Source of the DNA: Saprospiraceae bacterium
GTDB lineage: Bacteria > Bacteroidota > Bacteroidia > Chitinophagales > Saprospiraceae
Direction: 5' to 3'
Length of the DNA stretch: 40,701 nucleotides
NCBI GenBank assembly: GCA_020436835.1
Contig: JAGQWZ010000472.1
Span: 1-40,701, forward strand
How positions within the stretch are numbered: position 1 is the first letter of the stretch; every line of letters begins with the position of its first letter. The notes beneath the pieces are model-generated. The model did not search any database. It saw only the letters and a list, made by a program, of their open reading frames with translations, and was not told the DNA's origin. Both the position numbers and the translations under genes were made by a program. Below, piece by piece: positions 16,018-24,503 of this stretch.

Positions 16018-16908
16018 ATGAAAGCTGTAAAATTATTTGGTCTTCTGTTTGGTATGTCTCTCACCAGTCTGACCTTCGGGCAGATCGCGGAAGAGATTGT
16101 GACTGAGTCATCCGAGCCGGAAGTAGAAGAAGTATTAATCACTCCTCTTGATGATATTGTGGAAAAAAGGATAATGCAGGAGCGATTTGTGTTGCCATAT
16201 GAACCGGTGCGGGAAGCGGATCTTTTCTGGGAAAAGAGAATCTGGCGGGTGCTGGATATCCGCGAAAAGATGAATCGACCGTTCATGTACCCGGAGGCAC
16301 CATTTTTTACAATATTAGTCGACGGAATCGAAGCCGGAAATCTCACTCCCTATGGAGACGAGAGTTTCAAAACAAAACTGACTTCGGAAGACATCACTAA
16401 TTTGCTCTTTAGCATTGATACCACTTTCGTCACTAATCCTGATACTTATGAGGATGAAATGACGATCGTACAAAATGAGATCAATCATCAGGATATTAAG
16501 CGATTTAGAATTAAAGAAGTGTGGTTCTTTGATGAAGAGAGCAGTACGCTCAAGGTGCGAATCCTGGGTATTGCTCCGGTAAAAGATGTGTTTGACGAAA
16601 GCACCGGTGAATTTTTGTTTGAGCAGCCTTTGTTCTGGATTTATTATCCGGACACCAGGGAATTCCTGGCCAGACACAAAGTGTTTATTCCAGGCAATGA
16701 TGCCAATCCGCTCTCCTGGGAAGACTTTTTCGAGATGCGGCCTTTTGCCAGCTATATTTACAAAGAATCAAATGTCGACGGATTTAGATTACAGGATTAT
16801 CCATCGCTCGCTGGAGATGATCTGAATAGTGGAATTCAGAGACTTCTTGAGTCCGAAAAGATCAAAGCTTCAATCTTTAACTTTGAACACGATCTTTGGA
16901 GCTATTAA
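16018..16908 (+). CDS. gldN: Type IX secretion ring protein GldN (PorN)
   Basis: GldN is a periplasmic partner of GldK in the T9SS ring. The 296-residue protein has a signal peptide (LFGLLFGMSLTSLTFGQ). Family landmarks are DDIVEKRIMQERFVLPYEPV, READLFWEKRIWRVLDIREK, MNRPFMYPE, FRIKEVWFFDEESSTLKVRI, LGIAPVKD, LFWIYYPDTREFLARHKVF and the FEMRPFASYIYKESNV end. The WEKRIWR-D-REK-N segment is the clearest signature of GldN/PorN. An intrinsic terminator 35 nt after the stop ends the T9SS operon. Confidence 0.92.
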   Translation: MKAVKLFGLLFGMSLTSLTFGQIAEEIVTESSEPEVEEVLITPLDDIVEKRIMQERFVLPYEPVREADLFWEKRIWRVLDIREKMNRPFMYPEAPFFTILVDGIEAGNLTPYGDESFKTKLTSEDITNLLFSIDTTFVTNPDTYEDEMTIVQNEINHQDIKRFRIKEVWFFDEESSTLKVRILGIAPVKDVFDESTGEFLFEQPLFWIYYPDTREFLARHKVFIPGNDANPLSWEDFFEMRPFASYIYKESNVDGFRLQDYPSLAGDDLNSGIQRLLESEKIKASIFNFEHDLWSY

Positions 16909-16942
16909 GGATAAGAAAATAGAAGTTTTTTGTTAAGAAATT

Positions 16943-16972
16943 GTGCTGTCCAGTGGGCAGCACTTTTTTTTT
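16943..16972 (+). terminator. Intrinsic terminator of the gldKLMN operon
   Basis: A 9-bp stem (16943-16951 with 16955-16963; six standard pairs GTGCTG/CAGCAC, one T-G, then CC/GG) closes a 3-nt AGT loop. A run of nine T follows. It lies between convergent genes and abuts the end of the minus-strand glycosyltransferase. Confidence 0.88.
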
Positions 16973-18320
16973 ACTTTGAGGTAATCAAATAGCGGTACAA
17001 GCTCAACACCTTATTGAAGGTCCATCTCAAAATATTAATACGAAATACCTCCAGAAATAAAACAAAATAGACCACCCCATATTCAATAAGTACCACCCAA
17101 AGGTTTTCGTGGTAAGGTTCATAACTGTAGTTAATATATGTACCAATCACAACCGCTGACCAGAATATCGGATACCGGTAATGAGTCAGCACCGAGAGTA
17201 GAATAGGAATGCCCAGGTACCATGGATGGATCGTCGTACTTAGAAATAAGTAGGTACTAAATGACAATAATAAAACCCTAAACACATGCTGCATTTTTTT
17301 GGGTTTTTCCATCGCTGCCAGATAAATGATAATAATGAAGGTCAAAATTGAAAGGACCGGTCCAGCTGTCTGGATAATATTGTATCCTCTGATCCGAAAA
17401 CCAATCCATCTGATTAAATAGTATATGCTGGCATTAAATTCAAACTTTTGGAAATAGAGATTGATACTGGTGCCCAGATGTATGATAAAATCATAGCTTA
17501 GAAAGGGTAAAAATAGGAGTGTCAGTGTCGTCAGGAGCAACAAAAATCCCAGAAGTAGTTTATTGCGCCTGAATCTGCGCAGGAAAAAAGGAAGGAACAT
17601 CAGGGGGAGTAACTTGGTGCCGATAGACATGGCCATTGACAAGCTAAACATTTTGCTGCGTTGACGGATGTAAAACCAAAACGCCATCGTTAGAAACATT
17701 ATCATCAAGGCTTCGAAATGTAAATTTCCGGCAAACTCAATAATAATGAGGGGATTTAATGCATAGAGCAATACCCGGTGCTGTGGTATGTGTAACAGCT
17801 GCACCAACTTGAGTAAAAAATAAATGGTGGTTGTCTCAGCAACAAGAAAGATTGTCTTCATAAATACAGAAGACCAATATATGTTGTCAAAATCCAATTT
17901 GGCACAGAGAGCAAAAATACCCTGGCATACGGGAGGATAGATCGTATAGTAATCAGGTGAATTCAGGTGTGGATATAATAAATGATAGATAGATTCACCG
18001 TCACCCAACTCATTCATCCATTCAGTCGGAGTGTAAAGATAGGGATTGATCCCCTCGTTGATCAAATGGCCGTCCCACAAGAAACGGTAGATGTCATCGG
18101 ATAAATTAGGAAAGGCAAAAATCAATATACAACGAAGTGCCAGGGCGACGAAAATAAAATATAGCACATCATGGTGAGAAGTGTATAGACGATAGGTTAT
18201 TAGATAAAGTCCGAATAATGGTGCGTACAGGAAGAAAATCAAATAAAAATCACTTTGCTCTGGCAGGTAGCCCAGACAGGCGACCAAAAGAAGCATCATG
18301 ACTGAAATAAGATATTTCAA
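16971..18320 (-). CDS. Multi-pass GT-C type glycosyltransferase (mannosyltransferase-like)
   Basis: The 449-residue protein is almost all membrane: about 11-13 hydrophobic helices with short loops. The first large outer loop carries LSDDIYRFLWDGHLI, with Asp75-Asp76 in the position of the catalytic acid of GT-C enzymes that use polyprenyl-phosphate sugars. The adjoining NPYLYTP and YTIYPPVCQ segments resemble the GPI/DUF2029-type mannosyltransferases. HPWYLGIPILL is another conserved-looking loop. It starts 9 nt after the GT2 gene 18330-19865 ends and is third in a tight operon. It is likely to take a sugar from a lipid carrier made by the first gene. The acceptor is unknown. Confidence 0.75.
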   Translation of the reverse strand: MKYLISVMMLLLVACLGYLPEQSDFYLIFFLYAPLFGLYLITYRLYTSHHDVLYFIFVALALRCILIFAFPNLSDDIYRFLWDGHLINEGINPYLYTPTEWMNELGDGESIYHLLYPHLNSPDYYTIYPPVCQGIFALCAKLDFDNIYWSSVFMKTIFLVAETTTIYFLLKLVQLLHIPQHRVLLYALNPLIIIEFAGNLHFEALMIMFLTMAFWFYIRQRSKMFSLSMAMSIGTKLLPLMFLPFFLRRFRRNKLLLGFLLLLTTLTLLFLPFLSYDFIIHLGTSINLYFQKFEFNASIYYLIRWIGFRIRGYNIIQTAGPVLSILTFIIIIYLAAMEKPKKMQHVFRVLLLSFSTYLFLSTTIHPWYLGIPILLSVLTHYRYPIFWSAVVIGTYINYSYEPYHENLWVVLIEYGVVYFVLFLEVFRINILRWTFNKVLSLYRYLITSK

Positions 18321-18329
18321 AATTGAAGT

Positions 18330-19865
18330 TTATTTGACATTAAAATGCTTTACGGAGTAAAAGAATATGGATCCATATCCGAGAGCCAGCATCAAATGAA
18401 ATAATATCATTGACCGGTCATTCAAACTAAATCCTAAAAATATCGCAAACAGGAAATATAGGCAAAGTATTCCCTCTATAATGGTCGTCCAGTTAATTTT
18501 ACGGTTCCGGTAATTACTTTTCCTGAACGAATCCTTGAGATTCTTGATATTAAATTTTGGTGTCCTTACAAATTCAGACTTTCTGCCCCAATAGCCTTGT
18601 AACACTGCAATCGTGTTGTGCAGGGATAAACCCATCGACATGGCCAAGAACAGTGGAAACAGGAATATGAACTTTATTACATCACGGACCCAGGATTTTT
18701 TGGGATTGGTAAATTGATTTGTAACGTTCGCTACGTAGTAAACACTTATAATAGACAGGGTTCCTATTATAAAAATGGAAAAGATATTGGTGTTCAACTC
18801 CAGACCTTTTAGAGCAAAAAGCATGGGTACACTCAAAACGCCTAAAATGAAAACAAAGACAAACAACGTACTGCCGAGCAAATGGAAGGTGGTATGCACC
18901 TTATGGGTAAAGGGCAATCCGGACTGCCAGACCTTTGGTAGGATTTTTTTTGCAGTTTCCGCCCCTCCTTTCATCCAACGAAATTGTTGGGATTTAAATC
19001 CATTCATTTCGGCGGGAAGTTCTGCCGGCGATCCAACTTCCTCCAGATATTCTATTTTCCATCCCTTTAACTGAGCCCGCATGCTTAGATCCAGATCTTC
19101 AGTCAAGGTATCATCGGTCCAGCCTCCTGCCTCTTCAATGGTTTTTTTTCGCCAGATGCCTGCCGTGCCATTAAATTGAAGGAACTGGCCGGAAGCTTTT
19201 CGACCCAACTGTTCAACGGTGAAGTGCACATTCAATTGTAACGCCTGCAATCTGGTGAGTAGAGAATAGTCCTGATTTATGTGTTCCCATCGTGTCTGCA
19301 CCACACCAACCCTGGGGTCGGAGAAATAAGGTAGGGTCTGGGTCAGGAAATCCGGTTCCGGAATGAAATCCGCGTCAAAGATGGCAATGTAACTCCCCTT
19401 TGCCTCATCCATAGCATCATGTAAGGCACCGGCTTTAAATCCCTTGCGATCCGTCCTCCTGATCTGTTCAATGTCAAATCCTTTTTTACGGTATTCTGCT
19501 ACTTTTTTTGCCACAATCTCTACCGTATCATCCGTCGAATCATCTAAAACATGGATTTGCATTTTCGCCGGTGGATAATTGAAGGCACAAACGGCATCAA
19601 TGAGTCTGGCGATTACATATCTTTCGTTGTAGACCGGCAACTGGATGGTCACAAAGGGAAATACTACCTGGTGATGTTCATCTTTTGTAGCATGCTGATC
19701 CTTCCGGTGTGATCTCTGATAGTAATAAAGAAGTTGAAATTGAATGAGACAGTATAGGGTAATATAGATCAAAACAAGGGAGTAGGTAGCCAGAATTATA
19801 TAGTAAATCGCCGTTATCAAATCACAGTAATTTGAAAATTGTCCATAAAATCTTATGCCCGGCAA
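18330..19865 (-). CDS. Membrane GT2 glycosyltransferase, cellulose synthase-like
   Basis: The protein (up to 511 residues) is a processive-type GT2. An N-terminal membrane helix is followed by the cytoplasmic GT-A domain: FVTIQLPVYNERYVIARLID, HVLDDSTDDT (UDP-binding Asp), IFDADFIPEPDF (DxD), TEDLDLSMRA (catalytic TED) and QQFRWMKGGAE (QxxRW). Four or so C-terminal membrane helices complete it. This is the architecture of CslA/cellulose synthase-like enzymes, which extend beta-linked glycans and export them. No BcsB or PilZ domain is present. The ATG at 19865 overlaps the upstream GT2 gene by 44 nt; a TTG at 19820, 1 nt after that gene's stop, starts just before the first helix and may be the true start (496 residues). 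Confidence 0.82.
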   Translation of the reverse strand: MPGIRFYGQFSNYCDLITAIYYIILATYSLVLIYITLYCLIQFQLLYYYQRSHRKDQHATKDEHHQVVFPFVTIQLPVYNERYVIARLIDAVCAFNYPPAKMQIHVLDDSTDDTVEIVAKKVAEYRKKGFDIEQIRRTDRKGFKAGALHDAMDEAKGSYIAIFDADFIPEPDFLTQTLPYFSDPRVGVVQTRWEHINQDYSLLTRLQALQLNVHFTVEQLGRKASGQFLQFNGTAGIWRKKTIEEAGGWTDDTLTEDLDLSMRAQLKGWKIEYLEEVGSPAELPAEMNGFKSQQFRWMKGGAETAKKILPKVWQSGLPFTHKVHTTFHLLGSTLFVFVFILGVLSVPMLFALKGLELNTNIFSIFIIGTLSIISVYYVANVTNQFTNPKKSWVRDVIKFIFLFPLFLAMSMGLSLHNTIAVLQGYWGRKSEFVRTPKFNIKNLKDSFRKSNYRNRKINWTTIIEGILCLYFLFAIFLGFSLNDRSMILFHLMLALGYGSIFFYSVKHFNVK

Positions 19866-20517
19866 GGATGGTTCCCCTGACCGTACCTGAAACCTTGGAT
19901 ATACCCACTCTTCTACGGTATTTTACCGCTACCTCGGTACAGCGAAATTTCATTTTTGCCGCTTTCACCTGCATTTCGACGGTCCACCCAAAGTTGGGAT
20001 CATTCATCCCGAGATCCAAAAGCTTTTGATACTTGATGGCTCTGAATGGCCCCAAATCGGTGAAATGGTAACGATAGAATAGTTTAATAAGATTCGTAGC
20101 AAGCCAATTGCCAAATATTTGCTGAGGCATCATTGCACCTTCTTCCATATCTCCCAGTGCTCTAGATCCGATTACCAGGTCATAATCCTGATCGACAATG
20201 GGTTGAATCAATTTGGGCAGTTCTTCCGGATGATCTGAATAATCTGCATCAAGGAACACGATGATATCCGGTGGGACACCTTTCTTTGCTACATATTCCA
20301 TACCCTTAAGACAAGCACTACCATAGCCTTTTTGGGGTTGAGAAACAACCGTTGCTCGCTCCTTCAGCGCTACATCTGCCGTTCGATCACTACTGGCATT
20401 ATCACAGACGATCACTTCCCGGACCCAGTCGGATGGTATGTCTTGTAATACCAGAGCTACTGATTCCTCTTCGTTATAGGCCGGAATAATCACATCTATC
20501 AGCGGCACATTCTTCAT
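19822..20517 (-). CDS. GT2 glycosyltransferase, dolichyl-phosphate-mannose-synthase-like
   Basis: The soluble 231-residue GT-A protein has LIDVIIPAYNEEESVALVL (nucleotide site), VIVCDNASSDRTADVA, QPQKGYGSACLKGM, and FLDADYSDHPEEL with the DxD metal site. Further family features are VIGSRALGD, LGPFRAIKYQKL and the basic YRRRVGISKVSGT loop near the C-terminus. The set matches enzymes that load a sugar from UDP/GDP onto polyprenyl phosphate. The long form from the TTG at 20526 would begin inside a TACTTTTG box, so I chose the ATG at 20517. As first gene of a three-gene operon it probably makes the lipid-linked donor for the GT-C enzyme encoded downstream. Confidence 0.82.
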   Translation of the reverse strand: MKNVPLIDVIIPAYNEEESVALVLQDIPSDWVREVIVCDNASSDRTADVALKERATVVSQPQKGYGSACLKGMEYVAKKGVPPDIIVFLDADYSDHPEELPKLIQPIVDQDYDLVIGSRALGDMEEGAMMPQQIFGNWLATNLIKLFYRYHFTDLGPFRAIKYQKLLDLGMNDPNFGWTVEMQVKAAKMKFRCTEVAVKYRRRVGISKVSGTVRGTILAGHKILWTIFKLL

Positions 20518-20523
20518 TGAGAA

Positions 20524-20531
20524 CAAAAGTA
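20524..20531 (-). promoter_or_regulatory. Putative -7 box of the glycosyltransferase operon
   Basis: The minus strand reads TACTTTTG, matching TAnnTTTG, and ends 6 nt before the ATG at 20517. This supports the shorter start and suggests a very short leader. Confidence 0.45.
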
Positions 20532-20655
20532 CAGCATTTAGAACGGTACTAGGGTTTGATTCACGACAATCCTCGTAAGAAATTACCGCTTAGGAATTCA
20601 AAGTGGAACGCCTCGAAATAAAGCCGAATCATGTACGTTTAAAATCGCAGAAGTT

Positions 20656-20663
20656 TACCTTTG
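20656..20663 (+). promoter_or_regulatory. Putative -7 box for the beta-helix lipoprotein gene
   Basis: TACCTTTG matches TAnnTTTG and lies 32 nt before the TTG start at 20696. No TTG at the -33 position is obvious. The rest of the 20527-20695 gap shows nothing else I can support. Confidence 0.45.
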
Positions 20664-20695
20664 TCTGAATTTTTTTGAAATCCCACAGTTCTTAA

Positions 20696-22198
20696 TTGAG
20701 AAGATCGATAAAATTTTTACATCCTTTTCTCCTGGCGGGCGTTATTGCCTGTCTGGTTTTTAATTCATCATGCACGAAGGAAGAGTTCATTACGGACAAT
20801 TCTGCCGGGCTGGAGTTCTCTACCGATACGCTAACCTTTGATACCGTATTTACGGCCCGTGGAAGTGCCACCCGGTATTTCAAGATTTATAACAGGCATT
20901 CGAAATTTATCCGGATCGGCAGGATATGGTTGGAGGAAGAAGCCCAGAGTTTCTTCCGGATGAATGTAGATGGTATTGCCGGCAATGAGGCAATGGATGT
21001 CGAAATACCACCAGAAGATAGTATCTACATTTTCTTCGAAGTGACCGTCGATCCGGATGATCCGGTTTCTATGAGTCCTTTTGTGATTAATGATATGGTC
21101 AATTTCGAAACCAATGGAAACAAGCAATCTGTTTTATTGGAAGCCTGGGGTCAGAATGCGAACTATCTTCCCAATCGATTTTCCGCCGGGCGGCAAAATC
21201 TATATACCTGCAACTTTAATGAGTGGATTTGGGATGATCCAAAGCCTTACGTGTTGTATGGTGTTTTGGTGATCGATAGCTGTACCCTGGTTATGCCAGC
21301 CGGCACACAGGTCTATGTCCATGGTGGTTACGGAAGGACACAGGAAGGAGATCCCTATAATGATGGGGTACTCTATATATTTAGAAATGGAAAATTGAAG
21401 ATTGAAGGGACAAAGGAATCGCCGGTGGTCATCCAGGGTGACCGGTTGGAGGAGCAATATCAGGAAATCTCCGGGCAGTGGGGTCGTATCCAACTCGGCC
21501 CGCTGAGCCAGGGTCATGTCATTAATTATGCCGAGATAAAAAACGGAATTATTGGTCTGCTGGTGGATTCATTGGCAGAAGCAACTATAAAAAATACCAA
21601 GATTTATAATACGTCCTCCAGTGCTCTGGCCGCCTATAGTTCGCGGATTGTGGCCGAGAATTGTCTCTTCCATTCTTCCGGGGCCAACAATGTCACCTTT
21701 GTGCTTGGGGGCAACTACAGTTTCTCTTATTGTACTCTTGCCAATTATGGCACCTCCACGGAATCGCTGAGTGCTTCCAATTTTACCTGTCTGGACGGTA
21801 ACATTCCCTGCAATCAGCCGGTTGCCGCACCCTTGAATATGACCTTCCGTAATTCCATTATTTATGGAAGTAGCCGTGATGTAATTGCTTTGGCTGATGG
21901 GGTAGGTGAACAAGATCCGAGTTTTTTTCGCTACCGTTTTCTCAATTGCATCGTGCGGGTAGACGAACTGCTGGATGAAGGTGGACATCCCGATTTTTTT
22001 GAGAACTGTGATCCCTGCCTTAACGGAGATAATGACACTCGTGTTTTTATCAATCCCGATTCCAATGATTATCATTTAGATAGTCTCTCGATCGCTATCG
22101 AGATGGGCAAGCCGATTATAAACATCAATCAGGATCTTGATGGTAATGATCGGGATCCGGATCGTCCGGACGCAGGCTGCTATGAGAGAATTAATTGA
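20696..22198 (+). CDS. Exported right-handed beta-helix protein, probable lipoprotein
   Basis: The 500-residue protein begins at a TTG. A hydrophobic signal (FLLAGVIACLVF) ends at NSSC, so Cys26 is a probable lipid site although the lipobox is not ideal. Residues 35-140 form a beta-sandwich-like region (LTFDTVFTARGSATRYFKIYN, with no enzyme motif). Residues 180-400 form a parallel beta-helix: repeated short strands with Asn/Gly turns, as in LVMPAGTQVYVHGG, GKLKIEGTKESPVVIQGDR, HVINYAEIKNGIIGL, ATIKNTKIYNTSSSA and RIVAENCLFHSS. The end (NQDLDGNDRDPDRPDAGCYE) resembles the closing motif of such proteins, DxDGxxRP-xxDxGAYE. Beta-helices often bind or cleave polysaccharides, but no catalytic set is recognisable. 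It converges on the MFS gene, overlapping by 19 nt. Confidence 0.78.
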   Translation: MRRSIKFLHPFLLAGVIACLVFNSSCTKEEFITDNSAGLEFSTDTLTFDTVFTARGSATRYFKIYNRHSKFIRIGRIWLEEEAQSFFRMNVDGIAGNEAMDVEIPPEDSIYIFFEVTVDPDDPVSMSPFVINDMVNFETNGNKQSVLLEAWGQNANYLPNRFSAGRQNLYTCNFNEWIWDDPKPYVLYGVLVIDSCTLVMPAGTQVYVHGGYGRTQEGDPYNDGVLYIFRNGKLKIEGTKESPVVIQGDRLEEQYQEISGQWGRIQLGPLSQGHVINYAEIKNGIIGLLVDSLAEATIKNTKIYNTSSSALAAYSSRIVAENCLFHSSGANNVTFVLGGNYSFSYCTLANYGTSTESLSASNFTCLDGNIPCNQPVAAPLNMTFRNSIIYGSSRDVIALADGVGEQDPSFFRYRFLNCIVRVDELLDEGGHPDFFENCDPCLNGDNDTRVFINPDSNDYHLDSLSIAIEMGKPIININQDLDGNDRDPDRPDAGCYERIN

Positions 22199-23478
22199 TC
22201 AGGAGATTTTGTCATATTTACCCGCCATAGGATGATCATTCCGATTAAAAAGTAACACCCCAGTAACAACACACTGTTGCGCATCCCGCCACTGACCTGG
22301 TCGATAAAGCCAAAACTGAAAGTGCCGAAAACAATCGCCACTTTTTCCAGGACTTCATAGAAACTAAAATAAGAAGTGGTGTCTTCTTTTCGATTGCTGA
22401 TCAATTTAGAATAAGTGGATCGACTCATGGACTGAATTCCTCCCATTACTAACCCCACCAGAGCCGCTACTAAATAAAACTGCATTTTGTCATTAACGAA
22501 ATAAGCCAGGATACAGATGAAGATCCAGATCACAAGCATGGACATAAGAGATAGCTTGTTGCCCCTGATCTTGGATACATAAGCGAAGAGATAAGCACCG
22601 CCGATAGCTACCACCTGCAATATAATCACCACCAGAATTAGTTCCGAACTTCCAAATTGTAGTTCTTTCTCAGCAAAAGTGGCTGCTAAGTATAAGATTG
22701 TTTGTACTCCGGCGCTGTAACAGAAAAAAGAGATTAGAAAGCGCTTCAGGTTTTTCTGTGGTTTTAACTCATGCCATACCTGTTTGATTTCTCTTAATCC
22801 TTTCTTTAGGATCTTTTCTTCAAAACTGCCTTTTTTTTCTGCCGGCATGCGCCGAAAAGTAATTTGAGCAAATCCAATCCACCATATGCCAACCATCAGG
22901 AATGCCAACCTTACAGACAATGAATTTTCCTCAGGAATCCCAAAAAAGGATGGATCTAGTATGATCCAAAGATTTACCAATAACAGTATAACACTTCCGA
23001 TATATCCGTATGCAAATCCCTTTGCGCTCACGCGGTCATATTTATCCGGAGATGTGATCAGGGGTAAGTACGAATTGTAAAATACTTTACCACCGTCAAA
23101 ACCTATGGTAGCTAAAATGAAGAATGCCAGGGCTAGTCCTACCTGAGGCATTCCTTTGAAAAGAAATAATCCGGCACAGGAGATGGATCCCACGGTGGTA
23201 AACACCTTGAGGAAGAATAGTTTTCTACCGCTGTAATCTGCAATCCCTGACAGCAGGGGAAGCATTAGGGAAATCAACAAATAGGCGAATGAGATGGCAA
23301 ATGCATAGAGGGAACTATTGCTTATTTGGGCACCGAAAAACGGTATGTAGTCATCCGTCATCCGGATATAGTAGTTTGGGAAAATAGCTACGGAAATGAC
23401 CAACGCATAGGCGGAATTTGCCCAATCGAAAAAAGCCCAACCGTTGATGGTCTTCCGGTCATTTATTGCTGCGGGCAC
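22180..23478 (-). CDS. MFS permease of the UMF1/Atg22 type
   Basis: The 432-residue membrane protein has about 12 helices and the family's N-terminal signature INGWAFFDWANSAYALVI, which sits at the start of the first helix. The MFS halves are joined by a basic cytoplasmic loop around 215-240 (RRMPAEKKGSFEEKILKKGL). The motif MGGIQSMSRSTYSKLI (about 345-360) in the second half is also typical of UMF1 proteins. Yeast Atg22 exports amino acids from the vacuole; the bacterial substrate is unknown. Translation starts at a GTG (23478), because the frame has a stop upstream and no ATG between. It is divergent from the rimK-like gene, with about 117 nt between them. Confidence 0.85.
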   Translation of the reverse strand: MPAAINDRKTINGWAFFDWANSAYALVISVAIFPNYYIRMTDDYIPFFGAQISNSSLYAFAISFAYLLISLMLPLLSGIADYSGRKLFFLKVFTTVGSISCAGLFLFKGMPQVGLALAFFILATIGFDGGKVFYNSYLPLITSPDKYDRVSAKGFAYGYIGSVILLLVNLWIILDPSFFGIPEENSLSVRLAFLMVGIWWIGFAQITFRRMPAEKKGSFEEKILKKGLREIKQVWHELKPQKNLKRFLISFFCYSAGVQTILYLAATFAEKELQFGSSELILVVIILQVVAIGGAYLFAYVSKIRGNKLSLMSMLVIWIFICILAYFVNDKMQFYLVAALVGLVMGGIQSMSRSTYSKLISNRKEDTTSYFSFYEVLEKVAIVFGTFSFGFIDQVSGGMRNSVLLLGCYFLIGMIILWRVNMTKSPDQLILS

Positions 23479-23595
23479 TTGATATCGTGTTTTTGTAAGA
23501 TTGGGTAAGATAGGTCAATTATCTCAAATATAGTGCTATCTTGGATCAGGCCTCATTGAACCGAAAATCCACTATGTGATCACAGAATTCCAGAT

Positions 23596-24501
23596 ATGCG
23601 CATTCTTATTTTATCTCGAAATCAGTCACTTTATTCTACTCAAAGTCTCCTGAGGGCTTGTTATCGAAGAGGCCACTATGCACGGGTCATTGATCATTTG
23701 CAGTGTGATCTGGTGGTTGACAGCAACGAATTGGCGCTGTTCTATCAGGGAGTAAAGATCGAGGGATACGATGCGGTAATTCCCCGGGTTGGAAGTTCGG
23801 TGACCTTGTATGGTACGAATGTAATGCGGCAATTGGAGATGATGGGCACGTTTTCAGTCACCAGAGCTGAATCGATGTTGAAGACACGAAATAAGTGGCT
23901 TTGCTATCAGATTTTAGCCTCCGAGGGGATTCCCATACCCAAGTCTCTGTTACCCAATCTGGCCCAACTGGATGAGCAGTTGATCCGCTCAAATTTCAGC
24001 CAGCCATTGATCATCAAGATGCTGGAAAGTACCCATGGGCTTGGAGTGATCTTGTCAGAATCTTATAATAATGCATGTAGTACTATTGAAGCCTTTTTTC
24101 GCATGCGGGAGAGTGTTATGGTTCAGGAATATATAAGAGAATCAAGGGGTACCGATATCAGGGTATTGGTGGTTGATGATGCGATTATTGCTTCCATGAA
24201 ACGTCAGGCCAAAGAAGGTGAATTCAGGTCTAATCTACATCGGGGTGCCACCGCCCTCGTTGAAAAACTGACGGAGGAAGAAAGATTTATCGCCCGCAAA
24301 GTATGTAAGTTGCTCAACCTGCAGGTCGCCGGTGTCGATCTTCTTAGATCAAAAGATGGACCAATGGTTTTAGAGATTAACTCTTCACCCGGTTTGGAAG
24401 GGATCGAAACGGTCACGGGGATAGATGTGTCCGGTCATATCGTTAAATTTATCGAACGGCAGATCAGGAAACGTGACAAACGAATGATGAGAAAGGCTTA
24501 G
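23596..24501 (+). CDS. rimK: RimK-type ATP-grasp alpha-L-glutamate ligase
   Basis: RimK enzymes add glutamate residues to the C-terminus of ribosomal protein S6 or make short glutamate peptides. The 301-residue protein has the N-terminal preATP-grasp domain (MRILILSRNQSLYSTQSLLR; YDAVIPRVGSSVTLYG; FSVTRAESMLKTRNKW) and the ATP-grasp fold. The latter shows PLIIKMLESTHGLGVIL (ATP lysine and Gly loop), VQEYIRESRGTDIRVLVV, SMKRQAKEGEFRSNLHRGA, VAGVDLLRSKDGPMVLEINS and then SPGLEG (Mg ligands Glu and Asn). The length and motifs match E. coli RimK closely. It is the first gene of a three-gene operon, 2 nt before the deacylase-like gene. In other genomes RimK relatives also pair with zinc peptidases. 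Confidence 0.88.
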   Translation: MRILILSRNQSLYSTQSLLRACYRRGHYARVIDHLQCDLVVDSNELALFYQGVKIEGYDAVIPRVGSSVTLYGTNVMRQLEMMGTFSVTRAESMLKTRNKWLCYQILASEGIPIPKSLLPNLAQLDEQLIRSNFSQPLIIKMLESTHGLGVILSESYNNACSTIEAFFRMRESVMVQEYIRESRGTDIRVLVVDDAIIASMKRQAKEGEFRSNLHRGATALVEKLTEEERFIARKVCKLLNLQVAGVDLLRSKDGPMVLEINSSPGLEGIETVTGIDVSGHIVKFIERQIRKRDKRMMRKA

Positions 24502-24503
24502 TA

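Noticed and set aside
20696..22198. T9SS cargo with a C-terminal sorting domain
   Set aside because: The beta-helix protein ends in an Asp-rich motif and lacks the usual 70-80 residue sorting domain; no other protein in the window shows one.
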